Source: an uncultured Oscillibacter sp.
GTDB taxonomy: Bacteria; Bacillota; Clostridia; Oscillospirales; Oscillospiraceae
Reading direction: 5' to 3'
DNA length: 37,858 nucleotides
Assembly: GCA_902490355.1 (NCBI GenBank)
Contig: CABUDN010000006.1
Span: forward strand, 1-37,858
Positions 23,691-32,331 of the stretch are shown here, one piece after another (the stretch's first letter is position 1; the number at the start of each line of letters is the position of its first letter). The notes beneath the pieces were generated by a model. The model was not told the origin of the DNA. It worked only from the letters and a program-made list of their open reading frames with translations, and did no database searches. Made by a program: the position numbers and the translations under genes.

Positions 23691-24647
23691 TCACTGGACC
23701 ACCGGGAAGAGCAGCTTTTGATAATCCGGGTCATACATATTTTCCCGGCGGACCATGAAAAACGGAAGCGTCTGGGACTGTGCGCCGTCCGTGCTGCGGA
23801 TGCTCTCCACCGCGGCCGCCACCGCCAGATACCCCGCCGCAAACTCATTTTTTGCCGCCGTTGCGGCAATCTTTCCCTGCTCCAGGCCCGCTGCCACTTC
23901 CGCAGTGGCGCCCATGCCGTAAAGCAGGGGAGCGCTTTGCTCCGTACGGACCTGCGCGGCCGTCTCCAGGGCCGAGGCCTCAAAGGCCGCCACCGCACCG
24001 GCATCCGTCTGCGCCAGGGCGGATTCCAGAGCCTGGGCAACGGTCTCGTCCTCCTCGGGGCGGCAAATTTCCACCGTCCGCCCCGCCGCTTCCAGGACAG
24101 ACCGGGCTCCCGCCAGCCGCTGGGCCACCGCGTTGTCTCCCGGCACGCTGTCCAGCAGGATCACCGTGCCGCCCTCCGCCACGCCGCGGAGCACTGCCTC
24201 GCCCAGACTGCGGCCCAGGGCCTCATTATCCGTCCCCACAAAGCACACCGCGCCGTCCTGCGTCATGTCTGTCTCCAGAGACACCACCGGCAGCTTGCCG
24301 GAAAGATCGGCCACCGCCTGCGCCAGCACCTCCCGGTCCGCCGGTACCAGCACGGCCGCCTGGGCGCCGCCGGATGCCTCCCGGTCCAGGAGCTCCGCCT
24401 GCTGGGCGGCGTCATTGTCCTCGGCAGGCGTCAGGAACCGCAGCTCCACATCCAGGTCCATGGCCGCCTGCTCCATGCCCTGCCGGGCATTGGTCCACAG
24501 GTTTACGTCCGTCTCCCGCAGAATCACCGACACCTCCAGCAGAGGCTGGGGACGCAGCGTCCGGTCCGCGGGATAGGCCAGCAGCAAAAACAGCGCGCAC
24601 AGAATCAGGAGCGGAATGCCCAGCTGCAGCAACACCCTGTGCTTCAT
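23691..24647 (-). CDS. Membrane-anchored periplasmic-binding-like protein (probable sensor accessory)
   Basis: A 318-residue protein with one N-terminal membrane helix (about 8-25) and no lipobox, then a two-lobed type 1 sugar-binding fold (VSVILRETDVNLWTN opening, DNEALGRSLGEAVL, GAVAAFEASALETA). It is more diverged than the MglB-like neighbours. Anchored binding proteins encoded next to a YesM/LytS kinase act as the kinase's ligand sensor in some clostridia (the XylFII-LytS system), which makes this the best candidate for that role. Its start overlaps the kinase stop by 4 bases (ATGA), implying matched expression. Ligand unknown; galactose is suggested by context. Confidence 0.8.
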   Translation of the reverse strand: MKHRVLLQLGIPLLILCALFLLLAYPADRTLRPQPLLEVSVILRETDVNLWTNARQGMEQAAMDLDVELRFLTPAEDNDAAQQAELLDREASGGAQAAVLVPADREVLAQAVADLSGKLPVVSLETDMTQDGAVCFVGTDNEALGRSLGEAVLRGVAEGGTVILLDSVPGDNAVAQRLAGARSVLEAAGRTVEICRPEEDETVAQALESALAQTDAGAVAAFEASALETAAQVRTEQSAPLLYGMGATAEVAAGLEQGKIAATAAKNEFAAGYLAVAAAVESIRSTDGAQSQTLPFFMVRRENMYDPDYQKLLFPVVQ

Positions 24648-26467
24648 CGCTCCCCCTCCTTCCGATACCGCTCCGCCGCCTCCCGGTCCAGGGCGGGAAT
24701 CCGGATCCGCACCGCAGTCCCGGCGTCAGGCTCGCTGAGAATCGTCAGTCCGTAGGCCGGTCCAAAGGTCAGCTGAATCCGGCGGTGGACATTGCGGAAC
24801 CCGATGCCCGAGCCCTTGGCTCCGGGCACTGCCGGTCCCGCCGGGTCCAGCAGCCGTTCCACCACATCCTCCGGCATGCCGGGGCCGTTGTCCGTCACCT
24901 CAATGACCACGTCGCAGCCGTCCCGGAAGGCATGGACGTGAATCTCTCCGTCTCCGTCGGCATAGGTCATGCCGTGGTAGATGGCGTTTTCCAGCACCGG
25001 CTGGATGACCAGCTTGATGGTATAAAGCTGCTCCACGCCATCTTCGGCCTGGATATCGGCGGAGAACTTGTTCTTGTAGCGCATCTTCTGGATCGTGAGG
25101 TAATGCCGGGCGTGCTCCAGCTCATCGGCAACGGGAATCACGCTGGACCCCCGGCTCAGGGAGATCCGGAAGAACCGGGCCAGGGAGGTGAGCATCACCA
25201 CCGCATCCTCCGTCCGGCCGTTTTCCGTCATCCACACCACGGAGTCCAGAGTGTTGTACAGGAAATGCGGGTTGATCTGAGCCTGCAGCACATCCAGCTC
25301 GCTGCGGCGCTTTTGCTTTTCCTGCTCAATGATGTCGTCCATCAGATGGCGCAGGGTGGAGACCATGGACTCAATGGAGTGGCTCAGATGTTCCACCTCG
25401 TAGGGGCCGCCCACATTGAAATCCGCCACCTGTTCCCCGGCCTCCAGAGCTTTGACCGCCCGGTCCAGCTTTTTCACCGGGGCGGTGATCCATCCGGACA
25501 GCCGGAGGTTTACGAAGATCAGCAGATACACGGAAAAGAGCACCACGAACAAAAAGAACACGATGATCTGTCCGTAGTTGTCCCACAGCGTGGTGGAGGG
25601 CACCACCGCCACCAGCTTCCAGCCGGTGTATCCCACGGTCTTGACCGTTACCTGCCGGGTTTGTCCCTGGAACGTCTCCGTATGGGTGCCGTCAGCATAC
25701 TGGGCGGCGGCCAGGTTGTTTTCCTCCAGGAGCCCTGCGTAAATGAGCTGCTGGCGGGGATGGTAAATGATCTCGCCGCTGCGGTCCGTCAGATACAAAT
25801 AGCCCTGGGAGTGGCCCAGATCCACATCCTTGCAGATCTGCTCAATGCCGCCGAAGCTCATATCCACCAGCAGCACACCGCTCTGGATATTGCCCGCCCG
25901 GGTCAGCTCCACCTGGCGGCTCAGGGAGACCACCCACCGGTACCGGTAGTCCGGGTCCTCAAAGAGGTCCTGCACATGGGGTGTGGAAAAGTGGAGATTT
26001 TCAATCCGCTCCTCCGCCGCGGCAAACCAGGACTCCCGCTCCGGCGTCACGCTGTTTTTCAGCTCCCGAAGCGGCGCGGCCGCGATGAGGTCGCCGTCTC
26101 CGGAGAAGACCGCGATGGACACCACGCCCTCCCGGCTGCTTTCCCACAGCAGCTCCAGGGCGTCATCCAAAGACGCCTCCGCCAGATCCGTATCCTTGAT
26201 GACCTTGTAATACACGGTATCGGAAATCCGCATCATATCCCGCAGATAGCGGTCCATATTCAAATTGACCTGGGAGAGGACCCGGCGGCTGCTTTCCGCC
26301 ATCTGCGCATTGGTGGCGTGGGAAAAGCGCAGAAACAGCGTCAGCCCCAGAAAAATCATGCCGGTCACCGCCACGGCGGTAAAGGACGACGAGAGCACCA
26401 TTTGAATGCTGGAGCGGTGGTAAAGCGCCTGCCAGCGTCCCAGCAGGCGGGAGCACAGCTTCTTCAC
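24644..26467 (-). CDS. YesM-type sensor histidine kinase
   Basis: A 607-residue kinase. Membrane helix at about 22-45, a large outside dCache-like sensor at about 50-290, second helix at about 295-318, HAMP at about 320-370, then the His_kinase domain with QINPHFLYN (phospho-accepting H401). The ATP-binding domain includes PVLENAIYHG and DNGPGMP, and GSGIGFRNV. The ATG at 26473 abuts the AAAGGAG ribosome site, whereas GTG at 26467 sits 6 bases after it, so the GTG is preferred. It pairs with the YesN regulator upstream and an anchored binding protein downstream. A role in sugar sensing is inferred from context. Confidence 0.93.
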   Translation of the reverse strand: MKKLCSRLLGRWQALYHRSSIQMVLSSSFTAVAVTGMIFLGLTLFLRFSHATNAQMAESSRRVLSQVNLNMDRYLRDMMRISDTVYYKVIKDTDLAEASLDDALELLWESSREGVVSIAVFSGDGDLIAAAPLRELKNSVTPERESWFAAAEERIENLHFSTPHVQDLFEDPDYRYRWVVSLSRQVELTRAGNIQSGVLLVDMSFGGIEQICKDVDLGHSQGYLYLTDRSGEIIYHPRQQLIYAGLLEENNLAAAQYADGTHTETFQGQTRQVTVKTVGYTGWKLVAVVPSTTLWDNYGQIIVFFLFVVLFSVYLLIFVNLRLSGWITAPVKKLDRAVKALEAGEQVADFNVGGPYEVEHLSHSIESMVSTLRHLMDDIIEQEKQKRRSELDVLQAQINPHFLYNTLDSVVWMTENGRTEDAVVMLTSLARFFRISLSRGSSVIPVADELEHARHYLTIQKMRYKNKFSADIQAEDGVEQLYTIKLVIQPVLENAIYHGMTYADGDGEIHVHAFRDGCDVVIEVTDNGPGMPEDVVERLLDPAGPAVPGAKGSGIGFRNVHRRIQLTFGPAYGLTILSEPDAGTAVRIRIPALDREAAERYRKEGER

Positions 26468-26489
26468 GGGCATCTCCTTTCCCGGCTCC

Positions 26490-28067
26490 TCATCCCGCCC
26501 GGAACCGGGTCGGGGTCACGCCGAAATGACGTTTGAACACATAGCTGAAGTAGTTGGGGTCCTCGTATCCGCAGGCCTGGGCAATGAGGTAGGTCTTGTC
26601 CTGGGTGTTGCGCAGCCGCTCCGCGGCCGCGTCCATCCGCACCACCGTCACGAAGGCCGTGAAGCTCATGCCCGTCTCCCGCTTGAAGAGGGTGGAAAAA
26701 TACGCCGCGCTCAGATGCAGGTATTCGCAGATCTTCTCCACGGAAAGATCGCTTTCCCCGTAATGGCTGTGGATATATTCCTTGGCCATCTCCACCGTCT
26801 TTCCGGCGGTGTCCGTTCTCTGGCGGCGAATCTGGCTCTGCATCCGCAGGCACCGCTCCAGGCACCAGGCCCCCAGCTCCTCCGCCGAGGCAAAGTCCGC
26901 CGCCCGCACCGCGCCGGTGAAGTCCGCGCCGAACACCTCTTCCAGAGGCAGATCCGCGCCCCGGGCCAGCTTCATCAGGCACGTCAAAAGCTCCAGGAAA
27001 AACAGGCTGCTCTGGGCCATGGGCTGGCCGGTCTGCCGCAGCCGTCCCACAATCTGTTCCACCGCGGCCTGGACCTCGGCCTCGCCGCCCAGCTTCACCG
27101 CCGCGGTCAGGGCCCGCTCGTCGGCCTCGTCAAAGGAGAGCCGGTCGCCGGTGTCCGGCTCCAGGTCCCCGATGTAGACCGCCCGGCCCACGCCCACGAT
27201 CCGCCGGTATTCCAGAGCGTCGTGGGCGCCTTCGGCGGACTGGGGCAGTCCCGCCGGCTCGGCGCAGGGCGTTCCCACGCCTACGGTAATGGTCAGTCCC
27301 AGGTAATTTTCCGCCAGGGAACACACCCGGTCCACCGCGCTGATATAGTCGTAAATGGAGACCGCTCCGGAAAAGGCCGTCAGCACCGCCACGGAATCGT
27401 TATACAAAAAGACCCGGTTGAAGCATCCCTCCGATTTGAGGTGCTCCTCCAGCAGCTGCTGGACGGACAGGGCCGTCAGCTCCCCGCTGCCGCCGTCGAT
27501 GTGCACCAGGGACACCGTCCAGGCCTGGCCCGAGAGGTCGATATCCAGCCGGGCCGCTCTTTGAGATTCCTGCCCGGCGGGGACGCGTCCCTCCAGCAGC
27601 CGGGTATAAAACAGCTCCCGCAGCACCGGCAGGCTCTCTTCGTACCGGCTGCGCAGCAGTTCCACGTTCTGCCGCTCCGTCCGCTCGGCATCCAGCTGCG
27701 CCCGGAGCTTTTGCAAAACGCCCGTCAGCTCCGCGGCGTTGATGGGCTTGAGAATATACTCCGAGACGTTGAGCCCCACCGCCTGCTTGGCGTATTCAAA
27801 ATCGTCAAAGCCGGAAAAGACCACGAACTTGGACGCCGGCAGCCGCTCCGACAGGATCCGGCACAGCTCCAGCCCGTCCATGAAGGGCATCTTGATATCC
27901 GTGAGCACCAGGTCCGGCTCCAGCGTTTCTGCCAGCTCCAGAGCGTCCCGGCCGTTTTCCGCCTCGCCCACCAGAGCAAAGCCCAGAGAGGCCCAGTCCA
28001 TCTTGCGGCTGATGCCCACCCGGATATCCTCTTCGTCGTCCACCAGCAGCACGCGGTACAGCTCCAC
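26490..28067 (-). CDS. YesN-type response regulator (AraC output)
   Basis: A 525-residue regulator. Receiver domain at 1-120 with acidic D10/D11, phospho-acceptor D57 (LTDIKMP) and K-containing YILKPI. A middle region of about 280 residues follows, and a C-terminal AraC-type double helix-turn-helix lies at about 420-522 (VEKICEYLHLSAAYFSTLFKR and ACGYEDPNYFSYVFKR). The GTG at 28067 follows AGGAGGGG; the longer frame from 28154 crosses the promoter and is rejected. First gene of the sensing operon, upstream of its kinase. The likely target is the adjacent mglBAC and possibly this operon itself. Confidence 0.94.
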   Translation of the reverse strand: MELYRVLLVDDEEDIRVGISRKMDWASLGFALVGEAENGRDALELAETLEPDLVLTDIKMPFMDGLELCRILSERLPASKFVVFSGFDDFEYAKQAVGLNVSEYILKPINAAELTGVLQKLRAQLDAERTERQNVELLRSRYEESLPVLRELFYTRLLEGRVPAGQESQRAARLDIDLSGQAWTVSLVHIDGGSGELTALSVQQLLEEHLKSEGCFNRVFLYNDSVAVLTAFSGAVSIYDYISAVDRVCSLAENYLGLTITVGVGTPCAEPAGLPQSAEGAHDALEYRRIVGVGRAVYIGDLEPDTGDRLSFDEADERALTAAVKLGGEAEVQAAVEQIVGRLRQTGQPMAQSSLFFLELLTCLMKLARGADLPLEEVFGADFTGAVRAADFASAEELGAWCLERCLRMQSQIRRQRTDTAGKTVEMAKEYIHSHYGESDLSVEKICEYLHLSAAYFSTLFKRETGMSFTAFVTVVRMDAAAERLRNTQDKTYLIAQACGYEDPNYFSYVFKRHFGVTPTRFRAG

Positions 28068-28091
28068 GGCAATCCCCTCCTTTTTTCCACA

Positions 28092-28120
28092 AGTATACCA
28101 TATTCCCATTCCCGGGGAAA
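28092..28120 (-). promoter_or_regulatory. Promoter of the sensing operon
   Basis: On minus, weak -35 TTTCCC (28120-28115), 17-base spacer, -10 TATACT (28097-28092), about 18 bases before the ribosome site. The poor -35 would fit activation. Confidence 0.4.
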
Positions 28121-28149
28121 GAGCAAAGCCAGCCCGGAAGGGGAGGAAA

Positions 28150-28181
28150 TGCAAAGGACGCGCGCCGAAAGGCGCGCGTCC
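28150..28181 (-). terminator. mglBAC terminator
   Basis: On minus, a perfect 11-bp stem (GGACGCGCGCC with its complement) with a TTTC loop is followed by TTTGCATTTCC, about 30 bases after mglC. Confidence 0.8.
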
Positions 28182-28213
28182 CGATGCACGATGAACAAAT
28201 GGAGGAATCGATC

Positions 28214-29296
28214 TTACTTCTTGACCAGATACTTGCGCATATCCAGGGCGCAGGCAAAGAGGATGATGGCGCCCTTGATGAGGTACTGCAGGTCCTGGGG
28301 AACGCCTACCATGGTCAGGCCAACGAAGATCAGGCGCAGCATCAGCACACCGATGACGATGCCGCGGATCTTGCCGATGCCGCCGACGAAGCTCACGCCG
28401 CCGATGACGCAGGCCGCGATGGCGTCGAGCTCGTAGTTGAGGCCGGTGTTGGCGGTGTTGGAACCGATGCGGGCACCCTCGATGAAGCCGGTGAAGCCGT
28501 AGAGCGCGCCGGCCAGGGCGAAGACGGCGATGGTGGTGGCAAAGACGTTGACGCCGGAAACCCGGGCGGCTTCCTCATTGGAGCCCAGGGCGAACATGTT
28601 CTTGCCGAAGGTGGTCTTGTTCCACACGAACCACATGATGGCCGTGAGGATGACGGCGAAGATCACGTAGTTGGGGATGGGGGTGGAGCCGACCTTCATG
28701 AAGGGCAGGCTTCCCTTGACGAAGGAGGTGTAGGAGGGATCCAGGTTGGAAATGGCCATGCCCTTGTTGTTGCCCTGCTGGACATAGAGCAGCAGGAAGG
28801 TGTACAAAATCAGCTGGGTGCCCAGGGTGACGATGAAGGGATGGAGCTTGAACTTGGCCACGAAGAAGCCGTTGAAGCAGCCGATCAGGGCGCCGATGGC
28901 CATGGCGATGAGGATCACGGCCCAGATGGGCAGCGTGCCGATCTCCGGCCACATCTTGTTGGCCAGGTTCTCCGCGTTTTGCAGCAGGGAAGCGGAGATG
29001 CAGGCGGTCAGGCCCACGGCACGGCCTGCGGACAGGTCGGTACCGGTGAGCACGATACATCCGGCGATGCCCAGAGCGGCGGGCAGATAGGCCGCGGTCT
29101 GGGAGATGATGTTGATGATGGAGGCGGCCTTGAGGAAGTTTTCGTTGATGATGGCGATGTAAATGACGGCCAGGATCATAATGATGATCAGGGCGTTGTT
29201 CAAAATCAGGTCTCCCACCCGACGGGCGGTCCAGGGCTGACGGGCCTCCGCCTGGGCCTGGGCTTCCTTCTCCAGAGTCTTGGATTCGTTACTCAT
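28214..29296 (-). CDS. mglC: Galactose/methyl galactoside ABC transporter permease
   Basis: A 360-residue membrane permease of the ribose/galactose (CUT2) type with about ten helices, including the conserved GTDLSAGRAVGL and the loop EEAARVSGVNV that contacts the ATPase. In this importer two copies of MglC pair with the tandem ATPase MglA and the binding protein MglB. The cytosolic N-terminus is Glu/Ala/Gln-rich. GGAGAGAGGAGA precedes the ATG. It follows mglA by 18 bases and ends the operon before a terminator. Confidence 0.95.
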   Translation of the reverse strand: MSNESKTLEKEAQAQAEARQPWTARRVGDLILNNALIIIMILAVIYIAIINENFLKAASIINIISQTAAYLPAALGIAGCIVLTGTDLSAGRAVGLTACISASLLQNAENLANKMWPEIGTLPIWAVILIAMAIGALIGCFNGFFVAKFKLHPFIVTLGTQLILYTFLLLYVQQGNNKGMAISNLDPSYTSFVKGSLPFMKVGSTPIPNYVIFAVILTAIMWFVWNKTTFGKNMFALGSNEEAARVSGVNVFATTIAVFALAGALYGFTGFIEGARIGSNTANTGLNYELDAIAACVIGGVSFVGGIGKIRGIVIGVLMLRLIFVGLTMVGVPQDLQYLIKGAIILFACALDMRKYLVKK

Positions 29297-29314
29297 GCTG
29301 GTTCTCCTCTCTCC

Positions 29315-30814
29315 TTACACATATTTGGCAGCCAGGGTCAGGATCTCTTCCTGGCTGGTGTTCTTGGCGTCCACCTCGCCGGCAAGACGTCCGCCGGACA
29401 TGACCAGAATCCGGTCGCACACGCCCAGCAGCTCCGGCATTTCGGAGGAGACCATGATGACGCCCTTGCCCTCCTTGGCAAGGTCAATGATGAGCTGATA
29501 GATCTCATATTTGGCGCCCACGTCGATGCCGCGGGTGGGCTCGTCCAGCAGCAGGATCTCCGGCTTGGTCAAAAGCCACCGGCCGATGATGACCTTTTGC
29601 TGGTTGCCGCCGGACAGGGATCGGATCTGGGTGGACTGACTGGGCGTTTTGATGTGCATGGCCTGAATGGACCAGTCGGTGTCCTCCCGCATTTTCTTGT
29701 CGCTCAGGCAGATATGGCCCATGAGGTAGCTCTTCAGGTTGGAGATGACGGTGTTGTCCCGGATGTCCCGGATGCCGAAAATACCGGTGGCCCGGCGTTC
29801 CTCCGTCAGCAGGGCAAAGCCGTTTTTGATGGACTCCCGGGGGGTGCGGTTGCGGATCTCCCGGCCGTGGAGCCGGATGGTGCCGCCGTCCCGGGTCATG
29901 GCGCCGAAGAGGTTTTCCAGCACTTCCGTCCGGCCGGAGCCGTCCAGACCGGCAATGCCCAGGATCTCGCCCTTGTGGAGCTGGAAGCTGGCTTCCTTGA
30001 GCCGGGTGTACTTGCCGGACAGATGCTCGACCTCCAGAATCACCTCGCCGGGGACGTTGTCCTTGGGCGGGAAGCGGTTGGTCAGCTCCCGGCCCACCAT
30101 CAGCCGGATGATCTCATCCATGGTCAGCTCCTTGGCCGGCCGGGTGGCCACCCAGGTGCCGTCCCGCATGATGGTCACATCATCGCTGATGCGCAGGATC
30201 TCCTCCATCTTGTGGGAGATGTAAATGATGCCGCAGCCCTTGTCGCGCAGCATGTTGATGATGCGGAACAGGTGCTCCACCTCGGTCTCCGTCAGGGAGG
30301 AGGTGGGTTCGTCAAAGACGATGATCTTGGAATTGTAGCTGACAGCCTTGGCGATCTCCACCATCTGCCGCTGGGAGACCGGCATGGTGGACATGATGGT
30401 CTTGGGGTCCACGTGGACGTCCAGCTCTTCAAAAATCTCCTTGGTGCGCTTGCGCATGATGGACTCGCTGACCATCAGCCCGCCGACCTTGGGGTAACGG
30501 CCCAGCCAGAGGTTGTCCATAACGCTGCGGGTCAGAGCCTGGTTGAGCTCCTGGTGCACCATGGCCACGCCGTTTTCCAGCGCTTCCTTGGAGCTTTTGA
30601 AATTGACTTCTTTTCCGTCGAGCAGGATCGTGCCGCTGTCTTTGTTGTAGATACCGAACAGGCACTTCATCAGGGTGGACTTTCCCGCGCCGTTTTCTCC
30701 CATCAGCGCGTGAACCGTGCCCGGACGAACGGTGAGGGATACTCCATCCAGTGCCTTGACGCCGGGGAATTCCTTGGTGATATTTTGCATTTCCAGCAGT
30801 GCCGGCCGCTCCAT
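29315..30814 (-). CDS. mglA: Galactose/methyl galactoside ABC transporter ATP-binding protein
   Basis: A 499-residue tandem ATPase of the CUT2 sugar importers. The first domain has Walker A GENGAGKST, a Q-loop, the variant signature VSQRQMVEI and Walker B IIVFDEPTS. The second has a degenerate Walker A (GLDGSGRTEV) with signature LSGGNQQKV and DEPTRGIDVG, as is normal for MglA/RbsA. Of two near ATGs, the one at 30814 lies 9 bases after AGGAGG and is chosen. It lies between mglB and mglC, about 190 bases after mglB, a gap filled by hairpins. Confidence 0.95.
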   Translation of the reverse strand: MERPALLEMQNITKEFPGVKALDGVSLTVRPGTVHALMGENGAGKSTLMKCLFGIYNKDSGTILLDGKEVNFKSSKEALENGVAMVHQELNQALTRSVMDNLWLGRYPKVGGLMVSESIMRKRTKEIFEELDVHVDPKTIMSTMPVSQRQMVEIAKAVSYNSKIIVFDEPTSSLTETEVEHLFRIINMLRDKGCGIIYISHKMEEILRISDDVTIMRDGTWVATRPAKELTMDEIIRLMVGRELTNRFPPKDNVPGEVILEVEHLSGKYTRLKEASFQLHKGEILGIAGLDGSGRTEVLENLFGAMTRDGGTIRLHGREIRNRTPRESIKNGFALLTEERRATGIFGIRDIRDNTVISNLKSYLMGHICLSDKKMREDTDWSIQAMHIKTPSQSTQIRSLSGGNQQKVIIGRWLLTKPEILLLDEPTRGIDVGAKYEIYQLIIDLAKEGKGVIMVSSEMPELLGVCDRILVMSGGRLAGEVDAKNTSQEEILTLAAKYV

Positions 30815-30911
30815 ATGCATTCTCCTCCTTCGTTTTCCCATTGCGCGGAGCTTCTGCCTCAGCCTGGGCCAGGACCGGGTTCAGGCAGAGGCTCCACAGA
30901 TGCACGCCCAA

Positions 30912-30973
30912 CCGGCATATGCCGGCCGGACTTGGCTGCGAGCGGGGCTGCCGCCTGGGGCAGCCCCGCTCGC
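30912..30973. other. Hairpins in the mglB-mglA gap
   Basis: CCGGCATATGCCGG (30912-30925) and a perfect 15-bp stem GCGAGCGGGGCTGCC with its complement (30938-30973) lie between mglB and mglA with no T tail. Such intercistronic stems often protect the binding-protein message and reduce read-through, so that MglB exceeds the ATPase. Confidence 0.6.
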
Positions 30974-31005
30974 CGTTGGTTCGTTTCCCGGGGCAAAGGG
31001 GGCGA

Positions 31006-32148
31006 TCAGCCCTCCTCGCCGGTGTAGGTGCCGTAAGGCACACGGATCTTGGCAACGCCTTCGTCCACGTTGAACTCGGAGGTGTTGTCCATCAGGGCGG
31101 CGCCGCTTTCCACGTTCTCCACCAGGGTGATGATGGTGGAAGCCATGCCGTCGGCATCCTGCTTGATGGTACCGGTCATCTTGCCCTCGTTGATCAGCTG
31201 CTTGGCGGAATCGGTAGCGTCCACGCCGAAGACGGGGATCACGGTGGAGGTGGGATTGCCGTCAGCATCGTTGCCCAGGTTGTAGCCGGCAGTCTGCAGG
31301 GCAGAGATGGCGCCCTCGGCCATGCCGTCGTTGTTGCAGATGATCAGCTCAACCATGTTGCCGTTGGCCTCGGAGTACTCGGGCAGGATGGTAGCCATGT
31401 AGTCGTTGGCAGCCTGAGCAGACCACTTGCCGCCCTGGTCCACCAGGTACTTGTCGGTAGCAGAAGCATTGTAGTACACCAGCTCGGGCTTGCCGGCCTC
31501 GGTCAGGACAGCGTTGGCGTCCTCAACACCAAACTGGGTGCGGGCCTCGGCCTCGGCGTTGCCTTCCTGGCCCTTGAACATGACATAGGAGATGGAGCCG
31601 TCCTTGTTCAGGTCGACCTCGTCATAGTGCTCCAGCAGGTACTCGCCGATGAGCTGGCCCTGCATGTGGCCGGCCTCGGGGGCGTCGGTACCGACGAAGG
31701 CGCACTGGTCATAGCTGCTGACCACGCTGTTGTCCACTTCGCGGTTGAAGAAGATGATGGGGATGCCGGCAGTTTTGGCAGCCTCCACGGCGTTCTGCGC
31801 AGCGTCGGGAGAAGAGGTCTCCACGATGTTGACGATCAGCAGGTTGGCGCCGTTGGCGATGGCGGTGTTGATCTGGTCGGTCTGCATGGACTGGTTGCCG
31901 CCGCCGTCGTAGTTGTTGGGCTTAATGCCCATCTCGCCGAACAGGGTATCCAGAGCGTTGCGGACGCTGGAGATGTACACGTCGGAATAGTCATAGTAGA
32001 ACACGGCCACGTTCAGATCGCTGGCGGTCTCCTCCTGGGCGGCGCCGCCTTCGGGCTCCGTGGTGCTGGGCTCGTCCTTGGATCCGCAGCCGGCCAGCAG
32101 GCTGAGCATCATGACAGCGGAAAGGGCGAGAGCGAAAAACTTCTTCAT
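31006..32148 (-). CDS. mglB: Galactose/glucose ABC transporter substrate-binding lipoprotein
   Basis: A 380-residue lipoprotein with LAGC lipobox (C21) and an acidic linker, then the galactose/glucose-binding fold. Diagnostic parts are IIFFNREVD, the calcium-binding EF-hand-like loop DLNKDGSIS followed by the Glu in GQEGNAEAEAR, NNDGMAEGAISA and FGVDATDSAKQL. These match MglB and not ribose or xylose binders. Two ATGs follow AGGAGG; the second (32148, 7 bases) is slightly better than 32151. It delivers galactose to MglAC. First gene of the mgl operon. Confidence 0.95.
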   Translation of the reverse strand: MKKFFALALSAVMMLSLLAGCGSKDEPSTTEPEGGAAQEETASDLNVAVFYYDYSDVYISSVRNALDTLFGEMGIKPNNYDGGGNQSMQTDQINTAIANGANLLIVNIVETSSPDAAQNAVEAAKTAGIPIIFFNREVDNSVVSSYDQCAFVGTDAPEAGHMQGQLIGEYLLEHYDEVDLNKDGSISYVMFKGQEGNAEAEARTQFGVEDANAVLTEAGKPELVYYNASATDKYLVDQGGKWSAQAANDYMATILPEYSEANGNMVELIICNNDGMAEGAISALQTAGYNLGNDADGNPTSTVIPVFGVDATDSAKQLINEGKMTGTIKQDADGMASTIITLVENVESGAALMDNTSEFNVDEGVAKIRVPYGTYTGEEG

Positions 32149-32210
32149 CATGGTTCCTCCTATGTAAATTGGTGTGGGGCGCAGGCCGCACCCCCTGTGG
32201 GATTGTCCCT

Positions 32211-32239
32211 ATTCTATCCCACCGGCTGGAAGAAAACGA
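32211..32239 (-). promoter_or_regulatory. Possible mglB promoter
   Basis: On minus, a fair -10 TAGAAT (32216-32211) has only a poor -35 (TCGTTT, 32239-32234). A weak -35 fits dependence on an activator such as the adjacent YesN protein. Confidence 0.35.
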
Positions 32240-32261
32240 TAGAAAATTCTTCGCACTTCTA

Positions 32262-32310
32262 GGAAAAAACTTCGTTTTTCCGGAATCCGACGCAAGATTT
32301 TCGGAAAATC
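32262..32310. other. Two short inverted repeats upstream of mglB
   Basis: GGAAAAA-ACTTCG-TTTTTCC (32262-32281) and GATTTTC-G-GAAAATC (32296-32310) lie between the LysR stop and the mglB promoter. The first may be a weak LysR terminator. Either could be an operator for mgl. Confidence 0.4.
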
Positions 32311-32331
32311 GTCTCTATTTTAGTAAAGATT

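Noticed and set aside
28184..31027. 947-codon open frame on plus opposite mglC and mglA
   Set aside because: Antisense shadow with Gly/Asp/His-rich composition and no ribosome site; the mgl genes on minus are unambiguous.
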